This document shows positions 52,860 to 62,106 of a stretch of DNA of 64,000 nucleotides, one piece after another. The position numbers and the translations under genes are program-made. The notes beneath the pieces are model-generated. The model was not told the origin of the DNA. It saw nothing but the letters and a program-made list of their open reading frames with translations, and did no database searches. The stretch is from an uncultured Bacilli bacterium (GTDB lineage: Bacteria; Bacillota_I; Bacilli_A; RF39; UBA660). Position 1 is the stretch's first letter. Every line of letters begins with the position of its first letter. The stretch is taken from positions 92,501-156,500 of the forward strand of contig CAKOWQ010000002.1 in assembly GCA_934122395.1 (NCBI GenBank), written 5' to 3'.

Positions 52860-54446
52860 TTATAATGTTGGAAAAACTCCTGGACCTATAGGTAAGCCTA
52901 TCAAATACCATCCTATTGTTAATAAAATCCAAGTTGCACCCATTATTAAACAACATGGCATAGCATAAGAAATAGCTTTACTTATAGTAATAGGTTCTTT
53001 ATTTTTATTGTATATATTTAAATATCCCAAATAAATTACAAAATATGCTAATAATGGAGTTATTCCTTTTGTAATTGAATCACCTGCTCTTAATATAAAC
53101 TGTGCAAATTGTGGAGCTATATTCGATTGCATCATAAGTGGAACTACAACTGGTGATAATATTTTCCATTTTGCAACTGGTGATGTCAAAAACAAATTAG
53201 ATATTAATATAACGATAATTACCAATAAAATCAATGGTAATCCAGAAAAAGATAAGTTTTTTATTAAGTTAGCACCTATCGCCGTGATAACAGTTCCAAT
53301 ATTACTTTCTCTAAAAACAGCAATAAACTGAGATGCAAAGAACAATAATACAATTAAACTTCCAATATTTTTTATATAATCTGAGGCTTTTTCAATTAAT
53401 TGTTTATCGCTTTTTAATGTTTTAGCACCTATTCCATAAGCTATACCTGTTATGGCAAAGAATATTGACACCATATAAGTAAATCCATCTTGAAAATAAG
53501 AATTTGGTCCAAACAATTGATTTAAATATGTTTTTTCTTTCATATCTAGTAACATACCAGACCCAGGTAAATTTGGAATTAACATATATATAAATAATAA
53601 AATAATTATTAATCCTACTATGTATGCTCTTTTTAAACCATTTTTTTCATTAATTTCTAATTCTATTTTCTTTTGTTCTTCTACAGGGAAAGTTAATTTT
53701 TCTAGTTCTTGAGTTTCTTCCAATGATAACTTATATTTACCAAGTTTTTTCACTACTAAATTTTCAATAACAATAGTTCCTACTATTGCTAGTACTATCG
53801 AGAAAGCGATTATTATAAATAGGTTGGAAGTTAAGCTAACATGGAAGCTTGGATCTATTAATCTAGCACTTGACGTAGTAAGCGAAATTAAGTTAACCTC
53901 CATTGATCCTACAAACAATGTAGCTCCATATCCAAAGGCTACTCCAGAGAAAGCTGCTACTATTCCTAATAATGGACTTCTTCCGTTTGCCAAATATAGT
54001 AGCGCAGCTAGTGGAATTAACACAACATAACCTACATCATTTATTATACTTGAAAATATTGCAATTAATATTAATATAAAAGTTAGTTTCTTATTATTTA
54101 TATTTAAAGTCACTCGTTTAATAAATGCATCGATTAGACCAGATGCATGAGCTATAGATAAACCGATTAACGCAATAAGTAAGCTGACTAAGGGAGCAAA
54201 TGATGCAAAATTTGAAGCAGCATTACTAATGATATATTTAATTCCATCGTAGTTAAGTAAATTTTTAACACTTACAAACACTGATTCTAACTCTAGATTT
54301 TCAGGTCTTACTACAGTATAAGTGGCTTGTAATTGTAATACAGATAATAGCCAACTCAACACAAGTACACCAAATGTTAATAATATAAATGCTGTAATTG
54401 GATGGAAACTAAACTTTTTTAATTTCATTTTCTTTTTGGTACTCAT
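52860..54446 (-). CDS. AbgT family transporter
   Basis: 528 residues with about 12-13 hydrophobic helices and a long extracytoplasmic loop after the first helix (PENLELESVFVSVKNLLNYDGIKYIIS). AHASGLIDAFIKRVTLN (about residues 98-114), the NDVGYVVLIPLAALLYLANGRSPLLG hairpin and a second repeat-like segment (SFSGLPLILLVIIVILISNLFLTSPVAKWKILSPVVVPLMM) match the AbgT family, known for p-aminobenzoyl-glutamate uptake and for drug efflux. The substrate is not evident. A central cytoplasmic loop carries KKLGKYKLSLEETQELE. It lies 12 bases before ychF in the same run of genes. Confidence 0.85.
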   Translation of the reverse strand: MSTKKKMKLKKFSFHPITAFILLTFGVLVLSWLLSVLQLQATYTVVRPENLELESVFVSVKNLLNYDGIKYIISNAASNFASFAPLVSLLIALIGLSIAHASGLIDAFIKRVTLNINNKKLTFILILIAIFSSIINDVGYVVLIPLAALLYLANGRSPLLGIVAAFSGVAFGYGATLFVGSMEVNLISLTTSSARLIDPSFHVSLTSNLFIIIAFSIVLAIVGTIVIENLVVKKLGKYKLSLEETQELEKLTFPVEEQKKIELEINEKNGLKRAYIVGLIIILLFIYMLIPNLPGSGMLLDMKEKTYLNQLFGPNSYFQDGFTYMVSIFFAITGIAYGIGAKTLKSDKQLIEKASDYIKNIGSLIVLLFFASQFIAVFRESNIGTVITAIGANLIKNLSFSGLPLILLVIIVILISNLFLTSPVAKWKILSPVVVPLMMQSNIAPQFAQFILRAGDSITKGITPLLAYFVIYLGYLNIYNKNKEPITISKAISYAMPCCLIMGATWILLTIGWYLIGLPIGPGVFPTL

Positions 54447-54455
54447 AGGTACCTC

Positions 54456-54641
54456 CTAACTAATAATTTTCTTAATTTTTTTATTAAATTCTACTCTTGG
54501 GAGCATAACAACTCGTCCACAATTCGTGCATTTGATTTTTATATCTGCACCCAAACGAATTATTTCCCATTTGTTTTCACCACAAGGGTGACCCTTTTTC
54601 ATTTCTACAACAGTTCCTAATTTATACTCTTTTTCTAGCAT
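54456..54641 (-). CDS. DUF951 family small protein
   Basis: 61 residues. EYKLGTVVEMKKGHPCGENKWEIIRLGADIKIKC followed by NCGRVVMLPRVEF contains the conserved HPCG and CxxC that make DUF951 a likely zinc ribbon with four ligands. Found beside parB/soj or ychF in many Firmicutes, as here. Function unproven, perhaps RNA or DNA binding. Confidence 0.9.
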   Translation of the reverse strand: MLEKEYKLGTVVEMKKGHPCGENKWEIIRLGADIKIKCTNCGRVVMLPRVEFNKKIKKIIS

Positions 54642-54655
54642 ATAATCACCTTATA

Positions 54656-55534
54656 TTATTCTTCTGTTAAATGTAATATTTCTAAAATTCTATTTAAATC
54701 TTTATTATTGCTAAATTTAATTTCTATTTTATTAGAAGTTATTTTTACTTTTGTTCCTAATTTGTCACACATTTCTTCTTCTATTTGATAATATTCATTT
54801 GTTTTGTGCTTTTCAATATGGTGCTTTTTAGCTAATTCTTTGTCTTTTGATAATTCCTCTAAATCTCTTACATTTAAATTCTTATCAATAATTTTGTGAG
54901 CCATTTCAATTACTTTGTCTTTTTCTTCAATCTTACTTAAAACTCTAGCATGACTCATTGTTATCTTATTATCATTTATCATTTCCTTTATTTCTTCTGG
55001 AAGTGATAATAGTCCTAACATATTAGTAATATGGCTTCTACTTTTTCCCAATTTCTTAGCTAATTCTTCTTGCGTTATAGCAAGATTATCAATCAATTTT
55101 TTATATGCTGTTGCTTCTTCTATTGAATTTAAGTTTTCCCTTTGTAAATTCTCTAGAAGAGCTATTTCCATCATTTCTTCGTCAGTGAAATTTCTTATAA
55201 TTGCAGGTATTTTAGTTAAACCAGCCATTTGAGATGCCTTTACACGTCTTTCACCAGCGATTATTTCGTATCCCTTTATACTTTTTTTAATTATTATTGG
55301 TTGAAATACGCCATGTTCTTTAATAGATAAAGATAATTCTTCCAATTTTGATTCATCAAATACTTTTCTTGGCTGATAAGGATTGGGTCTTAATTCACTG
55401 ATCTCTACTTCGGTTATTTCTTCTTTGGGAGTTGTCTCAACTATCGTCTTTTCAAACTTATTGAAATCTAATTGTTCATTATTAAACAATTCTTCAAGTC
55501 CTTTTCCAAGTGCTCTTCTTTTAGTTGTTTCCAT
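54656..55534 (-). CDS. parB: Chromosome partitioning protein ParB (Spo0J)
   Basis: A CTP-dependent DNA clamp that loads at parS near the origin. The start is the ATG at 55534 (a TTG at 55543 would be the longer frame), giving 292 residues with a 14-base overlap to parA. Order: an N-terminal peptide (TKRRALGKGLEELF) for ParA stimulation, the CTP-binding core with RPNPYQPRKVFDE and the GERRVKAS motif (about residues 93-100), the helix-turn-helix TQEELAKKLGKSRSHITNMLGLL and a C-terminal dimer domain. All catalytic segments are intact. Confidence 0.95.
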   Translation of the reverse strand: METTKRRALGKGLEELFNNEQLDFNKFEKTIVETTPKEEITEVEISELRPNPYQPRKVFDESKLEELSLSIKEHGVFQPIIIKKSIKGYEIIAGERRVKASQMAGLTKIPAIIRNFTDEEMMEIALLENLQRENLNSIEEATAYKKLIDNLAITQEELAKKLGKSRSHITNMLGLLSLPEEIKEMINDNKITMSHARVLSKIEEKDKVIEMAHKIIDKNLNVRDLEELSKDKELAKKHHIEKHKTNEYYQIEEEMCDKLGTKVKITSNKIEIKFSNNKDLNRILEILHLTEE

Positions 55535-56309
55535 TTCTCTCAATCACTTCCTTTGCTAAATTTAAGTAAGCCTCTGTACCCTTACTTTTAGGATCATATG
55601 CAATTATTGGTTTTCCATGCGATGGCGCTTCCGTTAATCTAATTAATCTAGGAATTATTGTATTATATACTCTCTCTTTAAAATATTTTCTTATATCTTC
55701 TACTACTTCAAATCCTAACTTTGTTCTAGAATCTAGCATAGTTAATAATACACCTTCAATATCTAGGTTGGGATTCAATGTTTTTTGAGCCATCATTATA
55801 GTGTTTAATAATTGCATAATTCCTTCTAACGCAAAAAATTCACATTGAACTGGAATGATTACTGAATCTGATGCTGTTAATGCATTAGTAGTAATTAATC
55901 CCAGTGATGGTGGACAATCAATAATTACAAAATCATATCTATCCTTTATAGTATCTAATTTATTTTTTAATTGTTTACCTTTTGAAAATGTTGGTTCGTC
56001 CTTACTTTTTTCTAATAGTTCTATATCTATTCCTGCTAAATTAATCGTGGCTGGTAACAATGATAATCTTTTGTATCTTGTAGCTAATATTGCTTCATCT
56101 ATCATACAACTATCTATTAATACATCATAAACACTTTTGTCTATATCCCCTTTATTAACACCAATACCTGTTGTTGTATTACCTTGAGGATCCAAATCTA
56201 TTAATAAAACTTTTTTTCCTAATACTGCTAAAGATGCCGAAAGATTAATACTTGTCGTTGTTTTACCTACTCCACCTTTTTGATTTACCAAAGAAATTAC
56301 CTTTCCCAT
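55521..56309 (-). CDS. parA: Chromosome partitioning ATPase ParA (Soj)
   Basis: A Walker-type ATPase that binds DNA in its ATP dimer form and, in Bacillus, also regulates DnaA. 262 residues: deviant Walker A KGGVGKTTTSINLSASL (about residues 11-27) with the signature Lys, LIDLDPQGN (Walker A' partner), IIDCPPSLGLITTNAL (Walker B) and the EAPSHGKPI tail. SD AGGTGAT. Upstream is a weak promoter and the noc terminator. Confidence 0.97.
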   Translation of the reverse strand: MGKVISLVNQKGGVGKTTTSINLSASLAVLGKKVLLIDLDPQGNTTTGIGVNKGDIDKSVYDVLIDSCMIDEAILATRYKRLSLLPATINLAGIDIELLEKSKDEPTFSKGKQLKNKLDTIKDRYDFVIIDCPPSLGLITTNALTASDSVIIPVQCEFFALEGIMQLLNTIMMAQKTLNPNLDIEGVLLTMLDSRTKLGFEVVEDIRKYFKERVYNTIIPRLIRLTEAPSHGKPIIAYDPKSKGTEAYLNLAKEVIERNGNN

Positions 56310-56345
56310 CTTATCACCTTTTTCTCATAATTCTCGTCAAATACT

Positions 56346-56374
56346 ATTCTATCAAAAAATAAAAATATTTGAAA
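56346..56374 (-). promoter_or_regulatory. Candidate parAB promoter
   Basis: TTTCAA (56374-56369), 17-base spacer, TAGAAT (56351-56346). The -35 is weak. Confidence 0.4.
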
Positions 56375-56390
56375 TGCTTTTACAAAAAAA

Positions 56391-56407
56391 AGATAGATTT
56401 TCTATCT
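56391..56407 (-). terminator. noc terminator
   Basis: AGATAGA / TCTATCT stem with a 3-base loop and an eight-base T-run on the minus strand, just after noc. Confidence 0.75.
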
Positions 56408-56415
56408 TCTTCAAA

Positions 56416-57396
56416 TTATTTGTTGTCTTTATCAATTTCAATAATAAAACGATGTTTGTTTTCTAAATCCAGTTCATCATTTTTAATAGTAAACCCTTTT
56501 TGAGCAATTTTACCAACTGCTTCTCTAATTATAGCCACTGCTTCATCGATTTTAGTGGAGTTCAACTTATTTAGTCCCTTAAATGAATAATAGTTATCAT
56601 CCTGTAGATCTAATGTCTCTATTTCTTCCTCTTTCTGTGCAATAGGAACATCGTTAAGCCCTTTTAATAGTTCATCAAAATCTATTCTAGGATATTTTTC
56701 TTTTTTAAATTCTTCTACTTCTTTTGATGATGTTTCTTCTTTTATTTTTTGCTTGTTCTCTATTGGTTTAAGAATAGGCTCTTCTTCAAATGCTACTGGC
56801 TTGTTTCCTTCTTTAATTAAATTATCCAAGTCTTTTACAGAAAGTCTTTTTTCAATAACAGTATCTAATAATTGATCTCTTTCTTTTTCATCAGACACAT
56901 TTAATAGGCTTCTTGCATGTCGCTCAGAAATTTTTTCATTTAATAATGCATCTTGAATTTTATTTGATAATGTTAATAATCTTAATTTATTTGATATTGC
57001 AGATTGTGATTTACCCATGCTTTTAGCTAATTCTTCTTGTGTCATATTATCAATATCTAATATTTTTTGATAAGTTCTAGCTTCTTCAATTGGAGTTAAA
57101 TCTTTCCTTTGTAAATTTTCTATAAGCGCTACTTTTGAACTTTCTTTATCATCTAAGTTTCTAACTATTGCTGGTATTTTAGTCATACCTGCTAATGTAG
57201 AAGCTTTATATCTACGTTCTCCTGCAATTATTTCGTATTTTGTACCAATTTTTCTAACAATTATTGGTTGTATTACTCCATGTTCCCTTATTGATACCGC
57301 TAATTCTTTTAAAGCTTTTTCATCAAAAACTTCACGAGGTTGGAATCTATTAGGTATAATGTCATCTAAATACAAATATACTACTTCATTTTCCAT
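56416..57396 (-). CDS. noc: Noc-like ParB family protein (nucleoid occlusion type)
   Basis: 326 residues, a second ParB paralogue placed between rsmG and soj exactly as noc in Bacillus. N-terminal CTP-binding core: PNRFQPREVFDEKAL and GERRYKAS (about residues 60-67), IENLQRKDLTPIEEA, then the helix-turn-helix TQEELAKSMGKSQSAISNKLRLL. Two differences from Bacillus Noc: the protein begins directly with the core (MENEVVYLYLDDIIPNRFQ), without the N-terminal amphipathic membrane-targeting helix, and it has a charged linker (about 200-260) before a C-terminal domain (about 268-326). Whether it still blocks division over the nucleoid is open. Confidence 0.8.
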   Translation of the reverse strand: MENEVVYLYLDDIIPNRFQPREVFDEKALKELAVSIREHGVIQPIIVRKIGTKYEIIAGERRYKASTLAGMTKIPAIVRNLDDKESSKVALIENLQRKDLTPIEEARTYQKILDIDNMTQEELAKSMGKSQSAISNKLRLLTLSNKIQDALLNEKISERHARSLLNVSDEKERDQLLDTVIEKRLSVKDLDNLIKEGNKPVAFEEEPILKPIENKQKIKEETSSKEVEEFKKEKYPRIDFDELLKGLNDVPIAQKEEEIETLDLQDDNYYSFKGLNKLNSTKIDEAVAIIREAVGKIAQKGFTIKNDELDLENKHRFIIEIDKDNK

Positions 57397-57435
57397 TTTA
57401 TATCCTCCTCTTTATTCTTTTCTATCATACACTAA

Positions 57436-57464
57436 ATTATATACTAATCTAATAGTTTTTACAA
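57436..57464 (-). promoter_or_regulatory. noc promoter
   Basis: TTGTAA (57464-57459), 17-base spacer, TATAAT (57441-57436); then AGGAGG in front of noc. Confidence 0.7.
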
Positions 57465-57477
57465 TATTTTATTTTTA

Positions 57478-58182
57478 TTATAAAGGATATCTTTTTATTT
57501 TATCTATATTACGAGGATATTTAGAATTTGTCTTTCCTCTTTTCACTATATTTATAATTGTACGATTACTATTTTCTTTTGGAAGAGAAAATTTATTTAT
57601 GTTATACAATTCCCCATTTAAAGTTTGTAATGCTTTTTTACTGTTTGTTATTTCTTCTTCACAATTAGCTTTCATAAGTACTAAATGACCATTTATTTTT
57701 AATGCTTTCATGCTTATTTCTAATAATACGTTTAAGTTTGCTACTGCTCTTGCAGTTATAATATCAAATTCTTCTTCGTGTGTTTTAGAATACTCTTCCA
57801 TACGTGAATGAATTGCAATTATATTTTTTAAATTTAATTCTTTTATTATTTCATTTAAATAATTAACTCTTTTTTGTAAAGAATCTACTAATGTTATTTT
57901 TAGATTTGGAAAGCATATTTTTAATACTACTCCAGGAAATCCGGCACCACTACCAACATCACACATATTTAAATTTTTCGTTAAATCTACCTCTTTTATT
58001 AAAGTTAAACTATCATAAAAATGCTTCAAATATACATCATCATAATTTGTAATGGTTGTTAAATTAATTTTTTTGTTCCAATCGATTAATAATTTGTAGA
58101 ATTTATCTAACTTATTTAATTGCTCTTCAGTAAGTTCTATTCCTAATTTACTGACTTCAATTACAAACTCTTCTTTATTCAT
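57478..58182 (-). CDS. rsmG: 16S rRNA (guanine527-N7)-methyltransferase
   Basis: Methylates G527 in 16S rRNA; its loss gives low-level streptomycin resistance in other bacteria. 234 residues. LIDWNKKINLTTI (about residues 32-44), the SAM-binding NMCDVGSGAGFPGVVLKI (about 73-90), LVDSLQKRVNYLNEI and the ITARAVANLNVLLE catalytic segment. It overlaps mnmG by 8 bases. Normal length and place. Confidence 0.97.
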   Translation of the reverse strand: MNKEEFVIEVSKLGIELTEEQLNKLDKFYKLLIDWNKKINLTTITNYDDVYLKHFYDSLTLIKEVDLTKNLNMCDVGSGAGFPGVVLKICFPNLKITLVDSLQKRVNYLNEIIKELNLKNIIAIHSRMEEYSKTHEEEFDIITARAVANLNVLLEISMKALKINGHLVLMKANCEEEITNSKKALQTLNGELYNINKFSLPKENSNRTIINIVKRGKTNSKYPRNIDKIKRYPL

Positions 58183-60037
58183 GATTTTTATTCCTTTTCA
58201 TATATACCATTAACATAGTAATATCAGCAGGATTTACTCCACTTATTCGCATCGCTTGTCCAATTGATGCAGGTCTAATTTCAGTTAATTTTTGTTTTGC
58301 TTCTTGAGCAATATTATGTACTAATGAGTAATCTATATCACAAGGAATTTTAATATTTTCATATTCTAACATTTTTTCTGCTTCTTTTAATGCTTTCTTT
58401 ATATATCCCTCGTATTTCACATTAATATTAACTTGTTCTAAAACCTCTTTACTATAATTTAAATCTATATAATGTGATAAATTTTCTATTTCTATTTCTG
58501 GTCTTTTTAATAAATCATACAAAGATGTAGAAGTTACAATTTCTGGTGTGTTAATACTACTTAAATATTCGTTATTCTCTTTATTTGGATTAATAATATA
58601 ATTTTTTAATATATGCATTAATTCTGTTGTTTTATTTCTTTTTTCATTAAATGCTAAATAATCTTTCTCATTAATAAGTCCAATATCATGGCCATAGTCA
58701 GTTAATCTTAAATCAGCATTATCGTGTCTTAATAATAATCTATATTCAGCACGTGATGTTAATAAACGATATGGATCAATTACACCTTTAGTAATTAAGT
58801 CATCTATTAATACCCCAATATAGGCTTCATTTCTTTTTAAAACTAAGCCTTCTTTGCCTTCTATTTTTAATGATGCATTAATTCCTGCAATTAATCCCTG
58901 ACATGCTGCTTCTTCGTATCCGCTTGTACCATTTATTTGACCTGCAGTATATAACCCTTCAATTAATTTTGTCTCTAATGTTGGTTTTAATTGAGTTGAA
59001 TCAATTGCATCATACTCAATTGCATAAGCGTATTTATTAATAATTGCATGTTCTAATCCTGGTAAACTGTGAACCATTTTTTCTTGAACATCATGAGGCA
59101 TACTTGTAGAAAAACCTTGTAAATATATATCATCATAATAAATACTTTCTGGTTCTAAAAATAATTGATGACGTTCTTTATCACTAAATCTTACTATTTT
59201 ATCTTCAATTGATGGACAATATCTAGGTCCAATTCCTTCTACATATCCACCGTACATACTTGATTTATCTAGATTTGCTTTAATGATTTCATGAGTTAAT
59301 GGTGTAGTATAAATTAAATGGCATGGTATTTGTTTTGTTACATCATATTCTTTATTATTGAATACTGAAAAGTATCTTTCTTCGTTATCACCTGGTTGTA
59401 ATGTTGCTTTACTAAAATCAATGCTGCTTTTTTCAATTCTAGGTGGTGTTCCTGTTTTCAATCTTTTTATTCTAAAACCTAGCTTTCTTAAGTTGTCACT
59501 CAAAAATTTAGATGGTCTTTCATCATGTGGACCGCTTGAAATTTTTGTAGAACCATATAAAACAGCACCTTTTAAATATGTTCCTGTTGTTAAAATTACT
59601 GCTTTAGACAAAATCTTTTCTCCGTTTTCTAAAACTATTCCTAGTATTCTATCGTTTTCAACAATTAAATCTTCGACCATAGCCTCTTTTATTGTCAAGT
59701 TTTCAGTATGTTCTAAAGTATTTAGCATTTCTTTACGATACGTTACTTTATCTGCTTGGGCCCTTAAAGCTCTTACAGCTGGACCTTTTTTAGTATTAAG
59801 CATTTTCATTTGTAAAAAACTTTTATCTATATTATTAGCCATTTCTCCACCTAAGGCAGATATTTCTCTTACTACTATTCCTTTAGCTGGCCCACCTATC
59901 GATGGATTACATGGCATATCAGCAATATTTTTTTTATTACTAGTAACTAACAATGTATTTTTATTTTTTCTAGCACTGGCAAGGGAAGCTTCACATCCAG
60001 CATGTCCTCCACCTACTACTATTACATCATATTCCAT
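58175..60037 (-). CDS. mnmG: tRNA uridine-34 carboxymethylaminomethyl modification enzyme MnmG (GidA)
   Basis: Works with MnmE to modify U34 of tRNAs. 620 residues: FAD-binding VVVGGGHAGCEASLASARKN (about residues 6-25), DMPCNPSIGGPAKG with a conserved Cys, the second Cys-bearing ATACQGL-like GYEEAACQGLIAGINA segment, RYCPSIEDK and the C-terminal SIGQAMRISGVNPADI helical domain. All match MnmG. Normal length; 30 bases after mnmE. Confidence 0.98.
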   Translation of the reverse strand: MEYDVIVVGGGHAGCEASLASARKNKNTLLVTSNKKNIADMPCNPSIGGPAKGIVVREISALGGEMANNIDKSFLQMKMLNTKKGPAVRALRAQADKVTYRKEMLNTLEHTENLTIKEAMVEDLIVENDRILGIVLENGEKILSKAVILTTGTYLKGAVLYGSTKISSGPHDERPSKFLSDNLRKLGFRIKRLKTGTPPRIEKSSIDFSKATLQPGDNEERYFSVFNNKEYDVTKQIPCHLIYTTPLTHEIIKANLDKSSMYGGYVEGIGPRYCPSIEDKIVRFSDKERHQLFLEPESIYYDDIYLQGFSTSMPHDVQEKMVHSLPGLEHAIINKYAYAIEYDAIDSTQLKPTLETKLIEGLYTAGQINGTSGYEEAACQGLIAGINASLKIEGKEGLVLKRNEAYIGVLIDDLITKGVIDPYRLLTSRAEYRLLLRHDNADLRLTDYGHDIGLINEKDYLAFNEKRNKTTELMHILKNYIINPNKENNEYLSSINTPEIVTSTSLYDLLKRPEIEIENLSHYIDLNYSKEVLEQVNINVKYEGYIKKALKEAEKMLEYENIKIPCDIDYSLVHNIAQEAKQKLTEIRPASIGQAMRISGVNPADITMLMVYMKRNKNHE

Positions 60038-60067
60038 TTTATCACTCCCTTATTAATGGCACCTATA

Positions 60068-61417
60068 TTATTTTCCAAGACAAAATTGTGAGAATAGTTG
60101 ATTAATTAATTCATCAGAATATGTTTCTCCTAACATTTCTCCTAATTTTTCCCAAATTCTTTTTATGTCAATTTCTATTAAATCTGTAGGAACATTATTT
60201 TTTATTCCTTCTTCTACATCTTTAGTAATTGCATAAGCTTCTTTTGCTAACGATATTTGCCTTGCGTTACTTAAATAAGTACAATCACCATTTTTTATTT
60301 TTTCTAAATTAAATATTTCTTTTATTTTATTTTTTAATGGTTCAATTCCATCTACGTCAATTGTATTTATATAAACATAATCTCTATTCAAATCATTAAC
60401 ATTTAATTTGCTATCTAAATCATTTTTATTTATTACAATTAATGATTGTTCAGGAAGAGAACTTATCAAATTTTTATCTTCTTTATTTAAGAAATCATTA
60501 TTATTTAAAACTAGTAGTACTAAATCAGAATTATTAATTTCGTTTCTACTACGTTCGATCCCTATTTGCTCTACTATATCTTTTGCTTCTCTTATTCCTG
60601 CTGTATCAACAAAATTAAATAAAACTCCATCAATACTTGCTTGTCCTTCTACTATATCTCTAGTTGTGCCTTCTATATCAGTAACTATTGCTTTATTTTC
60701 ATTCAAAATACGGTTTAAAATACTACTTTTTCCTACGTTAGGACGCCCTACTATTGCAACCTTAATACCATTTCTTATTACTTTTCCGTTTTCTGATTCT
60801 TTTATTATTGTTTTTAAACTATTTTTTATACTTTCTATTTCATTTTCTATATTTTCATTAGTCATAACTTCGACATCTTCATATTCGGGGTAATCTATAT
60901 TAACTTCGATGCTAGCTAATAGTTCTAAAAGTTTCTGTCTAAAACTTCTTATAATGATACTAACACTTCCATCTAGTTGATTTATTGATAGTTTTCTTGA
61001 TTGTTCTGTTTTAGCATTTATTACATCCATAACAGCTTCTGCTTCTATTAAGTCAATTCTTCCATTTAAAAATGCTCTTTTTGTAAACTCACCAGGCTCT
61101 GCTAATCTTGCACCTTTTAGTAAAGCTAACTCTAGTATTTTATTTGTAGTTGCTATTCCACCATGGCAATTAATCTCAACTACATCTTCACAGGTAAAAG
61201 TTTTAGGTGCTTTCATTACACTTATTAACACTTCATCAATTATGTTATCATTATCAATGATATGTCCATAATTAATTGTATGGCTATCTACTTTTGTTAA
61301 ATCTTTGCCTTTAAACATCGAATTTGCAATTTCTATTGCTTTATTACCACTTAATCTTATTATGGAAATTGCACCTACTCCTAGTGCTGTCGATATTGCT
61401 ACTATAGTATCATTCAT
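60068..61417 (-). CDS. mnmE: tRNA modification GTPase MnmE (TrmE)
   Basis: A GTPase partner of MnmG. 449 residues: an N-terminal tetrahydrofolate-binding domain (AISTALGVGAISIIRLSG, CHGGIATTNKILE), a helical domain, an inserted G domain with GRPNVGKSSILNRIL (about 226-240), DIEGTTRDIVE, DTAGIREAKD and NKND, and the terminal CLGK with the conserved Cys. Complete. It begins an mnmE-mnmG-rsmG run from its own extended -10 promoter. Confidence 0.98.
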   Translation of the reverse strand: MNDTIVAISTALGVGAISIIRLSGNKAIEIANSMFKGKDLTKVDSHTINYGHIIDNDNIIDEVLISVMKAPKTFTCEDVVEINCHGGIATTNKILELALLKGARLAEPGEFTKRAFLNGRIDLIEAEAVMDVINAKTEQSRKLSINQLDGSVSIIIRSFRQKLLELLASIEVNIDYPEYEDVEVMTNENIENEIESIKNSLKTIIKESENGKVIRNGIKVAIVGRPNVGKSSILNRILNENKAIVTDIEGTTRDIVEGQASIDGVLFNFVDTAGIREAKDIVEQIGIERSRNEINNSDLVLLVLNNNDFLNKEDKNLISSLPEQSLIVINKNDLDSKLNVNDLNRDYVYINTIDVDGIEPLKNKIKEIFNLEKIKNGDCTYLSNARQISLAKEAYAITKDVEEGIKNNVPTDLIEIDIKRIWEKLGEMLGETYSDELINQLFSQFCLGK

Positions 61418-61446
61418 ATTTTCACCCCGTTTTTTTGCTTATATAG

Positions 61447-61455
61447 ATTATAACA
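61447..61455 (-). promoter_or_regulatory. mnmE promoter (extended -10)
   Basis: TGTTATAAT on the minus strand (61455-61447); a TTGAAA lies 15 bases upstream of the hexamer, a little close for a -35. Confidence 0.55.
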
Positions 61456-61490
61456 TATTTGTATTTTTTTCAAGAGCTCTAAATAAAAAA

Positions 61491-61506
61491 AGAGATATTA
61501 ATCTCT
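61491..61506 (-). terminator. Terminator after jag
   Basis: AGAGAT / ATCTCT stem with loop ATTA overlapping the jag stop; T-rich tail on the minus strand. Confidence 0.7.
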
Positions 61507-62106
61507 TGGTTTTATAACTACTGCTCTATTAGGTTCCTCGCCTACGCTTTCAGTATATACTTTTTCATTATCAGATAATATACTATGAACAATTCTTCTT
61601 TCATAGGAATTCATAGGATCTAATTTTGCTTCTATTTTTGTTTTAGCAACTTCCCTTGCTGTTTTTTTAGCAATATATTCTATATTTTTTTGTTGTTTTG
61701 CTTTGTATTCGCCTACATCTAGCAAGAATCTAAAATTTACTCCTATTTCATTTTGAATATATTGTTTTGCTATTAAACTCAAAGCATCTATAGTTCTTCC
61801 ACTTTTTCCAATTAATATATTGTTATTATCACTATATAAAGTAATACTTACATTATTATCTCTTACTTTAGTCTCTATATTTACTTCAATTCCCATTAAT
61901 TTTGTAATTTTCTTAATAAATTCTTTTAATTCTTCTACAACATCTGATTTTTTAATTATTTCTAATTCTACTTTTTTATTTTTAAATAATCCTACTTTTT
62001 GTTCTGTTTCTTTAATATAAATTTCACTTTCATTAACATTTAATTCTGTTAAAGCTTTTTCTAGTGCTTCTTCTCTACTTTTACCATTATATATATATTT
62101 ATCCAT
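61498..62106 (-). CDS. jag: RNA-binding protein Jag (KhpB/EloR)
   Basis: 202 residues with three parts in the usual order: a Jag-N domain (residues 1-50, KYIYNGKSREEALEKALTELN), a KH domain with LIGKSGRTIDALSLIAKQY (about 108-126) and an R3H domain with MNSYERRIVHSILSD and the VGEEPNRAVVIKP end. KhpB/EloR binds RNA and modulates cell elongation in other Firmicutes. It overlaps yidC by 8 bases, the conserved pair. Confidence 0.96.
   Translation of the reverse strand: MDKYIYNGKSREEALEKALTELNVNESEIYIKETEQKVGLFKNKKVELEIIKKSDVVEELKEFIKKITKLMGIEVNIETKVRDNNVSITLYSDNNNILIGKSGRTIDALSLIAKQYIQNEIGVNFRFLLDVGEYKAKQQKNIEYIAKKTAREVAKTKIEAKLDPMNSYERRIVHSILSDNEKVYTESVGEEPNRAVVIKPRD

Noticed and set aside
54656..57396. 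parS sites near parA/parB/noc
   Set aside because: No good match to TGTTTCACGTGAAACA was noticed by eye. CACGTGA-containing stretches, for example in mnmG near 58752 and in uvrA near 27764, match only the core and lie in coding sequence. A computed scan is needed before concluding absence.
59358..60056. Long plus-strand open frame of 232 codons opposite mnmG
   Set aside because: A shadow of the mnmG gene; no SD, and the translation resembles no protein while the minus strand is a clear MnmG.
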